From Prionailurus bengalensis (lineage: Eukaryota > Chordata > Mammalia > Carnivora > Felidae): a stretch of 64,000 nt of DNA. Each line of letters begins with the position of its first letter. Position 1 is the stretch's first letter. Made by a program: the position numbers and the translations under genes. The stretch lies in the NCBI RefSeq assembly GCF_016509475.1, contig NC_057349.1, positions 46,207,075-46,271,074 on the forward strand, in the 5' to 3' direction. This document shows, one piece after another, positions 1 to 10,127 of this stretch. Below the pieces are notes generated by a model that was not told where the DNA came from, did no database searches, and was given only the letters and a program-made list of their open reading frames with translations.

Positions 1-2939
1 GAAGCCTGTTCAGATAGGAGTAGGAGAGCAGGGAGGGCCCTGGTTGGTAGGATATAGAGAAAATGGGATTTCAGATTATCTGATGTGTTTTATTATTCGG
101 GAAAAATAGTATTAAGCTGATTTGTATTAGCATTTAGAAAAGATGATTAAAAGAAACTTACAAAGCTGAGCAAATGAAAATGAAAGAATTTTATTATATA
201 TATGTATATATGCACACACACATATATATATGTATATACATATTATACATATATAAGGAAGATAGGAATGTCATTAAATGGCTACTGTACTAACTGACTT
301 TATGCTGACTAGGGGACAAAGCAGTTGAGTGAGTTACTACAGGAGATGTGGATAAAAACGGAGCTCACAAAGGCCTAAGTACCTATAATTGAGGATATCA
401 TCATTGTTTCATTTTAAGGGAAACAGAGTGATCCAGAAAAAAAGTGTACTTGTATGCTCCATTCCCAAATTAGTTTTGCCATAAAACCCTTCCCTGAATT
501 ACCAGGAAACCTACCACACATTGAGAGTCCCGTCTTTTTCATTTCTTTTTCTTTCTAAATGACACTATTTCAGATCAACTCAATAATCATTTTTATACAT
601 TCAAAGAGCCTAGAAATCTATTGTGAAAAATAGGAGAGAGAAACCAAAGATTTAGATTTTAGTTATGAGAAGGATTCAATTTTAAGAGTATTATTTTAAA
701 TGTATGTCAATACAGGGAAATAATACTTTACATAGACTATCAGTTCTCACTCCAACTTCAAATTTTGTTTCATTCTTGTATTTTATACTCTCCCTCTGTA
801 CTTCCCATGTCCCCCCAGGAGAGATAAATAACCCAGAGGAAATTAGAATTTACTAGGGTAGCTGAGGCAATGAATGGAAAAGTATTGCTTTCTCAGCATG
901 TCAGTAGTAAGATAGAAACATATTAGCAATAGGCTCCTAGACAACAAGGAAAAAGGCAACAAGAATTTGAAAGAAGTGTGAAGATTCGGTTTGCCAGAAG
1001 GAATGTGAAAACAAAACGAAACTTTCCCAAAATGAATTACTAATTTAATTAGTGCTTTCTGACCCTACAAGCAGGGACATTTCTAATTCCTAAATAGCAG
1101 TTTTTACTGTTACCCAAAGAAACTGCATATGTTTTTAAAAGTGATTTAAGAACAGATTAAACCTGAAAATCCAATCTCATTTTGACATCTGGAACTAAGC
1201 CAAAGAATTGTTTCCTCAAGGGGATAAATGTAACAGCATTGCTATGTGCCCAGAATACCAGATCTCCATACATGATTTCTAACAAGTACAGTCATATTTT
1301 AAAATATGAGCCACCCTTCCGAGCAATATTTTAGGGACAGGGAGTAAAAACAGACATTTTCATTAAGTTCAAGTGTTGTTAAAACAAGAAAAAGCAATAA
1401 GTACCCAAAGCCATGGCAGTGACAGCTCTGTTCAAGCATCTGTGCTGAGTAGATACAAGAGGAATGAAACATTAAACACAAAAATGTATAAAGATACGTA
1501 GGCCAAAATAGAAAGGCAAGAGTAATATAAAATACTATCAGAGAAAGCAAGAACCAGCAGCATAAAGGAAAAATATGCTCGGAATAATCAAACTTCTAAG
1601 GAAACCGAACATATCCTAGGAAAAACCAAAGGAAGGAGAGATTTATTTTTCTTATTTTGTTAGTCAACACTACTAATTCATGCTCCTTAATATAACATAA
1701 TTTGTAAAGAAATGACATGATTTATAAAGAAATATATACACACACATATATACATATCTATAAATATGTTCTATTTTAAGAATACAATAAAGATATAATG
1801 TATAATTTATATAACGTATACACATCTATATTTTTAAAATATATTTTTTCTTTAATAACTTAATTTACAGCCCGTTTGAAAATACTTTTTATGCTTAAAT
1901 ATATTGTCTTCAATATTTTGTATTTCCCAAAGACAGATGATGTACATAAAAGAACATGTTTACCATCTATAATATGGGTAAATGCTTTCCTTCTTTTCTA
2001 CTCTCTAGTTCGGGAGGAGTTCGCATAACTGAAGCCCTCAGCTATTTCCATTGCAAAAGTACTTCAAAATAATAGAAGAATCGGGAGAAAAGAACACAAG
2101 TGTTTACAAGAACCTTTATCTTTGGTGACACAGGTCATCTGCTTAGACCTGTTGTAGAGTTTTTTCTAAACAGATATTCTTAGCTTATATGGACACAGGG
2201 ATAAATTTTGGTTGTCGATTAGGAGTTTGAGTATCCAATTATGTTGATGTTTATGCAAAATTCTGAGGAAAAAGTAGTGGTTATCGGATTCTTAAATATC
2301 TGCGATTAACAAAAGAAATTAAGATATCTACCCCACAGGGCTTGACATCCGGAACCATGCGCCACAGACCCAGCCCTCGTTAAATCTAATTTCTGCACAA
2401 GTAAGAGGCAGTAGCGGAGCATCAGATCATGAGAGTTTGATTCCAGTCTAATGCTACCCCTTGACAAATGGTTTTTAAGTTACTTCACCTCCCAGAGATT
2501 CCTTTTCTACATGTTTAAGAACAATACTTTGAGCTAAGAAAAGGTTTCAAAGAGTACACCTAATTCTAAGGATTCTCTCCTCTCACCTTTTCTTAATGTG
2601 TTAGGGACTTTTAACTCAAAGTGTTGCAAGCCGATGAGGACCTGGAATATTAGCATTTCTGCTCTCATTTAAGAAAGTATTTTTTGCCCAGAGAGTGCTT
2701 GTTTGGTGGCACTAATCCTGTATGTTTAGTGTGCATAATTTAATTAGAAATTAAATATGAGCTTCTGATTTCCTTTTCAAGATGGTAAATTAAGCATACT
2801 TTGCAACTTGCCTTTTTGGCATCAAATTCCTAGACGTGGTTTTAAATGTGAACGAATAAAGCTGAGCTTGAAAACAAAGATAGTGGTCCATGGAGTAGAC
2901 ATTCTAAGGAATACATGGGAGAAGAAAACTAGAATTTTA
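1..2939. other. Unassigned AT-rich noncoding DNA
   Basis: No open frame here looks like an exon: all are short, AT-driven and without recognisable domains. The stretch includes a TA/CA-rich patch near 196-256 and AT-rich sequence at about 1730-1850. The part at 2923-2939 is the left target-site duplication of the SINE that follows. I recognise no repeat family in the rest. Confidence 0.6.
196..256. repeat. TA/CA-rich simple repeat
   Basis: Alternating TATATA, TGTATA and CACACA runs with an approximate inverted symmetry. It is low-complexity purine-pyrimidine alternation. Confidence 0.8.
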
Positions 2940-3178
2940 TTTTATTTTATTTTTTAATTGTTTTTAATATTTATTTTTGAGAAAGAGAAAGAGAGAGAGG
3001 GAGCGGATGAGCACAAGCAGGGGAGGGGCAAAGAGAGAGGGAGACACAGAACCCAAAGAAGTCTCCAGTCTCTGAGCTGTCAACATAGAGCCCAACGTGG
3101 GGCTTGAACCCATGAACCATGAGATCATGACCTGATCTGAAGTCAGATGCTTAAGTGACTGAATCACCCAGGAACCCC
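2940..3178 (-). mobile_element. Felid CAN-SINE
   Basis: Reverse-orientation SINE: T-rich tail, GA-rich stretch (complement of the CT-rich region), then the complement of the tRNA-like head ending in ggaacccc. It is flanked by a 17-bp target-site duplication with one mismatch (2923-2939 agaaaactagaatttta and 3179-3195). It is a diverged copy. Confidence 0.93.
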
Positions 3179-3195
3179 AGAAAACTGGAATTTTA

Positions 3196-3811
3196 ATTGA
3201 ACATTACTTATTATTATTAAATTTAAGCTGAATTTCCTAGTAATGATGTGAAAAATCAATAAAATAGGTATGAAAATTAGAAAAGGGTATCACTACAATT
3301 ATTTGAAAATATACAACTATCTATGTAGACAATCCAGAATATTTACTTGATAAATTATTATATCAAATAATTGAAACTATTGTTGAATACTAGGGAAAAA
3401 CACAAAACTTAATAATGTTATAATTAAGACATACAGAAACAGCAAAAAAAAAAATAACTATCTAGAAATTAATGACAAATATCCAAGGACTTTTTAGAGA
3501 GAAAAAGTCAACTCAAACTTACCCTTGTATCCCAAAGCTACAAAATGTATTCTTTTTACCAATAAAATACATGTATAAATCTTTTGAAGTACACATGAGC
3601 TGAATGAACAGACAAGGTCATTGAATAAGAAGAAACAAAGTGAAAAGGTCAGTTCTCTTCAATTTAATAAATGAATTCAAAAAAATTTCCATACATTCTT
3701 AACAGTTTTCTCCAGGAATTTGTACAGAATGATTTTTAAATGCATATGAAAGTGATATGGGAGAGGATGGCCAATAATTCTGACTAAAGAGAATGTAAAC
3801 AGAGGTTGGCC
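3196..3811. other. Unassigned AT-rich DNA
   Basis: No gene is visible. Parts look like very old L1 sequence, but I cannot place them in the element with confidence. Confidence 0.4.
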
Positions 3812-4107
3812 CCAGATGGCAATGTATGAAGGTCCTGAACTCACCTCTTCCACAGACACACAAAATGTATACTTAAATACAGAGCAATTCCTCTGAAGAA
3901 TAACTGAGTACTGACTGAACAGCTTGTGCACAATAAATTATACAGGGACCATATAGAGAACATCAGAGGGATAGAGACATGATAACCTAAGAACCTCAGC
4001 CCCAACAACGGGGATCACAGTAAGGAGGGACAGTACATGGGAACTGGTACCTACACCATGGGACACAGAAGAAAAAAAAATTATGGTTTAAAAGGCAACC
4101 AAAATTT

Positions 4108-4331
4108 GGGATGCCTGTGTGGCTCAGTTGGCTAAGCATTGGACTCTTGATTTCAGCTCAGGTCATGAACTCACAGTGAGTTTGAGCCCCGCTTCAGGCT
4201 GTCTGCCGTCTGCTAGGATTCTCACTCTCTCCCCCTCTCCCTCTCTGCCCCCATCTTGCTCATGCTGTCTCTGTCTCAAAATAAATAAACTTTAAAAATA
4301 AATTAATGAATAAAGAAATAAATAGATAAAT
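4108..4331 (+). mobile_element. Felid CAN-SINE inside the L1-A 5'UTR
   Basis: Head gggatgcctgtgtggctcag, CT-rich middle, long A/AATAAA tail. Imperfect duplications flank it (4094-4107 ggcaaccaaaattt; 4333-4346 gcaactaaaattta). Confidence 0.9.
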
Positions 4332-4463
4332 AGCAACTAAAATTTAAACAAACCAGGCCTGGAGTGTCTGTGAAGTGATAAGAGACCTGTGGAACACTCT
4401 CCAGGGTTGGAGGGTCTAGTGAACACCATTGTTTATTCTCCACTCCACTTTGATAACACAGGT

Positions 4464-4619
4464 GGGAGCAGAGTACAGGCAACCTGGCCATCTGGCTGCC
4501 TCAGTGAGCCCTGATGGGAGCAGGGTACAGGCAACCTGGCCATCTGGCTGCCTCAGTGAGCCCTGATGGGAGCAGGGTACAGGCAACCTGGCCATCTGGC
4601 TGCCTCAGTGAGCCCTGAG
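4464..4619 (+). repeat. 52-bp tandem repeat, three units, in the L1-A 5'UTR
   Basis: Units begin at 4464, 4516 and 4568 (gggagcag). Unit 1 differs from unit 2 at one base and unit 3 differs from unit 2 only at its last base. This homogeneity inside an otherwise diverged element suggests a recent array expansion or gene conversion. Confidence 0.95.
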
Positions 4620-5330
4620 AAGCTTGACCACACCAGTCCTTGCTGTCTCTAAGGAGGTTCCTTCGAATAATCTGAACCCAAAACAGCCCAAGCACAGTGC
4701 ACACCAGGACACCCCCAGAAAGCACCCAGTATGCATCCAGCCATCTTACCAGTATAACACAGGCACAGAGCACCCAGGGATACAACAGGTCCATACTCTC
4801 TTCAGTTCCAGATGACCTGCAAGTGTACCCCCTGATTAGAGCACCCCAGCAACTCCCAGCCCATACGTGTTTCAGCTCCAGGTGTCCCATGAGGACAGCC
4901 CCTGTGTGGAATACCCCAAGCCCTCCCAACCTGTGCCTGCCTCAGTTCTAGCCATCCCAGTAGGGTGCCCCCTGCATGAAGCACATGAACCACAAGGACT
5001 GAGCCTGTTTCAGCTCCAGCTGTCCTGCTAGGGTACTTCCTTCATGGGACACATCAACAACTGTGCCTCACTTGCCTCAGTTCCAGCTGCCCCACCAGGG
5101 ATACTCTGCATGGACCACACCAACCACCAGGCCTGTGCCTGCTTCAGCTCCAGCTGTTCTGTTAGTATACCACTGTTCAGAGCACCTTGGAACCCTAGCC
5201 CACCCTCCCCCTTCAGCTCTAGCCATTCTACCAAAGTGGCCCAGGAGAAGAGTTCCAAGACAACCCGCTCATACCCACTATAGCTCCCAGCTCCAGCCAG
5301 CCAGCGAGCCAAAGCTGCCAGGCATACCCA
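4620..5330 (+). repeat. Degenerate GC-rich repeats in the L1-A 5'UTR
   Basis: Variants of tcagctccagctgtcc followed by agggt and a cc-rich patch with gcatg/catgg recur at roughly 60-90-bp spacing (for example near 4870, 4940, 5010, 5080, 5143 and 5215). They resemble decayed monomers. Overlapping open frames on both strands here are by-products of the low stop density. Confidence 0.6.
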
Positions 5331-5393
5331 GCCTACACAGGGAACTTTTCCGCCCAAGACTTTTCTTTCAAGTCTAGGAGAAGCAGCTCTTTC

Positions 5394-6340
5394 ATGAAAT
5401 ACACAGAAACAAACCCAAAGTCAAATAAAATGAGAAGACAAAGAAATATGTTCCAAATGAAAGAACAAGGCAAAACTCCAGAAAAAAAAAAAGAACTAAA
5501 TAAAACAGAGATAAGCAATATAACTGATAAGGAGTTCAATAAAATATTTATAAAGATGGCCAAAGGACTTGAAAGAAGAGTATATGAACTCATCAAGAAT
5601 TTCAACCAAGAGAGAGAAAATGTAAAAAAGAACCAATCAGAATCGGAGAATATAATAACAAAAATGAAAAACACACAAAGGGAAATGAACAGATTAGAGG
5701 ATGCAGAAGTATGAATCAGTGATCTGAAAGATTATTAGAAAGTATCCACATTGAACGGCAAAAAGGAAAAAAAAATTAAAAGTAAGCATAGGTTAAGAGA
5801 TCACAGGGATAACATTAATCTATTAATATTCATGTTATAGGGTTTCCAGAAGAAGAGAGAGAGAATGGGGTAGAAAACTCATTGAAGTTAGCTGAAACTT
5901 ATTTGAATAAAACTTACTTGACAATAGCTGAAAACTTTCCAACCTGCGGAAGGAAATCGATATCTAGGCCCAGGAATTGCAGAGCTCCAAACAAGATGAA
6001 CCCACAGAAGTCCATACCAAGACACATAATACTTAAAATGTCAAACATTAAAGATAAAAAGAGGATCATAAAAACAGTGAGAGAAAAACATCTAGTTATA
6101 TACAGGAAAAAAACCCTAAGGTGACAAGCTGATTTTTCAGCAGAAAATTTGCAGGCCAGGAGGGAGTGATGTAATATATTCTAAGTATTATAGATTATTT
6201 CTATAAACAAGAACACGCTACTACCCAGCAAGGTTATCATTCAGATGTGAAGGTTCCCAGACAAACTAAAGTTAAAGTAGCTTACCACCACAAAAATGAC
6301 CTTAGAAAAAAATGATAAAGGGACTTCTTTAAGCAAAAAA
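5394..6340 (+). pseudogene. L1-A ORF1 remnant (RNA-binding ORF1p)
   Basis: ORF1p is the L1 nucleic-acid chaperone that coats L1 RNA. An open stretch of 106 codons (5394-5714) holds a basic, Gln/Glu/Lys-rich start followed by a charged coiled-coil-like segment (pattern around RRVYELIKNF). A second open piece in another frame (5882-6124) matches the C-terminal half: an AENFP..GRK motif near its start, then a Pro-Arg-His-Ile-Ile segment and a REKHL segment. The downstream part to about 6340 still aligns by order with the end of ORF1 (cagcaaggttatcattcag; ccagacaaactaaagttaa). Frames change at least once and stops intervene, so it is a pseudogene. Confidence is high for the L1 ORF1 identity and low for exact ends. 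Confidence 0.85.
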
Positions 6341-6819
6341 GGCTATAACTGGAAGGAAAATATTTTTAAAGATTAACAAAAGCAAATATACAATAAAGGT
6401 AAGACATCACTTATAAAGCTAGTATGGAGGTTAAAAGACAAAAGTAGTAACACCAATTATATCTACAAAAATTAGCCAAGAAATACCCAAAATAAACATT
6501 AGTAAAGTATAACATCATATACATAAAACATGGAAAGAAGAGTAAAAATGCAGTACTTTAGGAATATGTTCTAAACTAAACCACCATCAACTTAATCAAC
6601 TCTGAAGCCACCCACCATCAACTTAATATTGATCACTATGTATTTAGGATGTTACATATAAAACTCATGGAAACCACAAGTCAAAAAACCATAATAGATA
6701 CAAATATAATGATAAAGAACTCCAAGCATAACACTAAATAAAGTCATCAAACAGAAGGGGATAGAGCAAGAGAATAAAGGGAACAGAGAAGGCCTATAAA
6801 AACCACAGAAAACAATTAA

Positions 6820-7188
6820 CAAAATAGCAATAAGGACACACCTATTAATAATTACTTTGTGTGTAAAAGATCTAAACACTCCATTCAAAAGACATAGGGT
6901 GACTGAATAATTGTTTTTAAAAGATGCATGTATATGTTGCCTATAAGAGACTTACTGCAGATCTGAAGATCGTATGGACAGAAAGTGAAGGGATAGATAA
7001 AGTTATTCCAAGCAAATGGAAGGAACAAAGAAAAGTCAAGGTAGCAGTACTTATATTCAATAAAATAGACTTTAGGGAAGACTGTTACAAGGCACAAAGA
7101 AGGGAATTAATAATAAATAATAAAGTGATTAATCCAACCAAAAGATATAAATATTGTAAGTATCTATGCACCCAATATGGAACCAATT
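6820..7188 (+). pseudogene. L1-A ORF2 endonuclease start, broken by insertion
   Basis: This is the first part of the L1 endonuclease/reverse transcriptase polyprotein. The DNA order (taataattactttg, then aaaagacatagggtgactgaa, then gagacttactgcagat, then ataaaatagactttaggga) parallels the ORF2 starts at 33200 and 47270 in this window. An open stretch from 6924 to 7190 lies in it. It stops at 7188 and the same ORF2 resumes at 10128, so about 2.9 kb was inserted here. Confidence 0.8.
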
Positions 7189-7189
7189 A

Positions 7190-7835
7190 AACAATTGGTT
7201 CCATGGAACAATGGAACAATGTCACAAAAACAGACACTCAGATCAAGGGAACAGAATACAGAACCCAGAAATGGACCTACAAACGTATGGCCAGCTAATC
7301 TTTGACAAAGCAGGAAAGAATATCCAATGGAATATCCAATGGAAGAAAGACAGTCTCTTCAGCAAGTGGTGCTGGGAAAACTGGACAGCAACATGAAGAA
7401 AAATGAACGTGGACCACTTTCTTAGACCATACACAAAAATAAACTCAAAATGGATAAAAGACCTAAATGTAAGATAGGAAGCTGTCAAAATCCTTGAAGA
7501 GGAAGCAGGCAAAAACCTCTTTGACCTTGGCTACAGCAACTTCTTACTCAAAACGTCCCTGGAGGCAAGGGAAACAAAAGCAAACATGAACTACTGGGAC
7601 CTCATCAAAATAAAAAGCTTCTGCACAGTGAAGGAAACCATCAGCAAAACTAAAAGGCAACCAACAGAATGGGAGAAGATATTTGCAAACAACATATCAG
7701 ATAAAGGGTTAGTATCCAAAATCTATAAAGAACTTCGCAAACTCAACACCCAAAAAAACAAATAATCCAGTGAAGAAATGGGCAAAAGACATGAATAGCC
7801 ACATCTCCAAAGAAGACATCCAGATGGATGGTGGT
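7190..7835 (+). mobile_element. Younger L1 ORF2 3' fragment, copy 1
   Basis: Begins just after a perfect palindrome (7179-7202) and contains the C-terminal ORF2 part (aacccagaaatggacctac; tttgacaaagcaggaaag; ctgggaaaactggacagcaa). It is closely similar to 8700-9275. It stops at about 7835 without the 3'UTR. Confidence 0.85.
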
Positions 7836-8354
7836 GATGATTAGTGTTAAAAATCCAGTTGGAAAATATCTTCTACCTGGTGAGTTTACATTTATATTTA
7901 TTTTTACTATTGCTACATTTCAACTGTTTCTACTACCTTATGATTGTACTGTCTCACATATCATGCATTTTTAAACATTTTTAAATTTATAATTCTTTCT
8001 TGATTTTTCTTTTTTGTATTTCAATTGTTTTGAATTCTATTTCTTTTAATGTTTAAGACAAACTCTTACCATGCAAATGTAACATATTTAAATATACATC
8101 TTAGCCTTATCCTTAACATTTAACATACACATTATTGATAATCATTGTTTTATATAGACAATGTTAGATTAAATTTAGCTCAAATATTTACCAATTTCTT
8201 TACTCACCATACTCTATTGTAACCTAGGCCCTGATTTGGGGATTTTTTCCTTTTTCTTGAAAGTACTTCAAGATTAGAATTTTCTTTTTTGAAGATAATT
8301 CTCTCAGTTTGTATTATAAACATCTTTATTTTTACATTATACCTTATTTTTCTT
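7836..8354. other. Unassigned AT-rich block between L1 fragments
   Basis: T-rich, no gene. I cannot match it to the flanking L1 pieces. It may be part of the inserted material (older antisense L1 or captured sequence). Confidence 0.4.
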
Positions 8355-8692
8355 TGTCAATTTTTTATTTAAATTCCAATTAGTTAACATACAGTGTGTT
8401 ATCAGCATCGGGTGTAGACTTTAGTGATTCATCAGTTACATACAACACCCAGCATTCATCACAACAAACGCCCTCCTTAATCTCCATCACTTATTTAACC
8501 CATCCCCACCCCCCCACCTCCCCTCCAGTAACCCCAGTTTGATCTCTATAGTTGAGAGTCTGTTTTCTGGTTTGCCTCTCCCTCTGTTTTTTCCCCCTAT
8601 GCTCACCTACTTTGTTTCTTACATTCATAGTATTTGTCTTTCTCTGACTTATTTCACTTAGTATAAGACTCTAACTCTATCCATGTCACTAG
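8355..8692 (-). mobile_element. L1 3'UTR and 3' end, antisense
   Basis: Read on the - strand it runs from the L1 3' end of ORF2 (actaagtgaaataagtcaga) through the 3'UTR to a terminal tttaaataaaaaat, that is an L1 3' end with its tail at 8355. The same antisense 3'UTR is seen at 42353-42700. It abuts + strand L1 at 8693. Confidence 0.8.
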
Positions 8693-9691
8693 AAATGGCA
8701 AGATTTCGGAACAGAATAGAGAACCCAGAAATGGACCCACAAATGTATGGCCAACTAATCTTTGACAAAGAAGGAAAGAATATCCAATGGAATAAAGACA
8801 GTCACTTCAGCAAGTGTTGCTGGGAAAACTGGACAGCGACACACAGAACAATGAACCTGGACCACTTTCTTATACTATACACAAAAATAAACTAAAAATG
8901 GATGAAAGACCTAAATTTAAGACAGGAAGCCAGCAAAATCCTCGAGGAGAAAGCAGGCAAAAACCTCTTTGATCTTGCCTGCAGCAACTTCTTACTCAAC
9001 ACGTCTCCGGAGGCAAGGGAAACAAAAGCAAACATGAACTACTGGGACCTCATCAAAATAAAAAAGCTTCTGCACAGGAAGAAAACCATCAGCAAAACTA
9101 AAAGGCAACCAACAGAATGGGAGAAGATATTTGCAAACAACGTATCAGATAAAGATCTTATAAATCTATAAAGAACTTCTCAAACTCAACACCCAAAAAA
9201 AACAAATAATCCAGTGAAGAAATGGGCAAAAGACATGAATAGACACTTCTTCAAAGAAGACATCCGATGGCCAACTGACACATGAAAAAATGCTCAACAT
9301 CACTCATTATCAGGGAAATACAAATCAAGACCACAATGAGATACCAACTTGCACCTGTCAGAATGGCTAACATTAACAACTCAGACAACAATAGATGTTG
9401 GCGAGGATGCAGAGAAAGAGGATCTCTTTTGCACTGCTGGTGGGAATGCAAACTGGTGTAGCCACTCTGGAAAACAGTATGGAGGTTGTTCTTCAAAAAA
9501 TTAAAAATAGAACTACCCAATGACCCAGCAATTGCACTACTAGGTATTTATCCAAGGGACACAGGTATGCTGTTTCGAAGGGATACATGCATCCCAATGT
9601 TTATAGCAGCACTATCAACAATAGCCAAAGTATAGAAAGAGCCCAAATGTCCACTGATGGATGAATGGAAGAAGAAGATTTGGTGTGTGTG

Positions 9692-9755
<64 letters not shown>

Positions 9756-10127
9756 ATGGGGTATTACTTGGCAATCAAAAAGAATGAAATCTTGCCATTT
9801 GCAACCATGTGGATGGAACTAGAGGTTATTATGCTAAGTGAAATTAGAGAAAGACAAATATCATATGACTTCACTCATACGAGGACTTTAAGATACAAAA
9901 CAGATGAACATAAGGGAAGGGAAGAAAAAATAATATAAAAACAGGGAGGGAGCCAAAACATAAGAGACTCTTAAATATGGAGAACAAATAGAGGGTTGCT
10001 GGAGGGTTTGTGGGAGGGGAGATGGGCTAAATGGGTAAGGAGCATTAAGGAATCTACTCCTGAAATCATTGTTGCACTATATGCTAACTTGGATGCAAAT
10101 GTAAAAAATAAATTAAATAAAAATAAA
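8693..10127 (+). mobile_element. Younger L1 3' portion, copy 2, with 3'UTR and A tail
   Basis: The ORF2 C-terminal part (open pieces 8683-8895 and 8902-9171) runs on through gaaatcttgccatttgcaa and the 3'UTR to an A-rich tail at about 10105-10127 (aaaaataaattaaataaaaa). It is 5' truncated. A TG/TA microsatellite grew at 9681-9750 in the stretch just before the 3'UTR, at the same position as microsatellites in other L1 copies of this window (14760, 36240). Stops make it inactive. Confidence 0.88.
9681..9750. repeat. (TG)n(TA)n microsatellite in L1
   Basis: Long, nearly pure TA run after a short TG run, interrupted once by atgtat. Likely length-variable. Confidence 0.95.

Larger units (their letters stand above)
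3812..5390 (+). promoter_or_regulatory. L1-A 5'UTR (ancestral L1 promoter region)
   Basis: A GC-richer stretch ahead of ORF1, in sharp contrast to the AT-rich surroundings. It opens with sequence like other L1 5' starts (compare 30985 on), is split by a SINE, then holds a 52-bp tandem array (4464-4619) and a series of degenerate repeats built around cagctccagctgt (4620-5330). L1 5'UTRs carry the internal Pol II promoter. Current activity is not implied. Confidence 0.7.

Noticed and set aside
4501..4929. 142-codon - strand frame with internal peptide repeats
   Set aside because: It is the antisense of the L1-A 5'UTR, and its repeats are the 52-bp DNA repeat read through.
9548..9938. Frames encoding long Tyr-Ile repeats
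   Set aside because: Direct translation of the TA microsatellite in L1.
8355..10127. Simple twin-primed L1 made of the antisense 3'UTR plus the + strand segment
   Set aside because: The + segment runs through its own 3'UTR and tail, overlapping the antisense part in L1 coordinates, so at least two insertions are needed.
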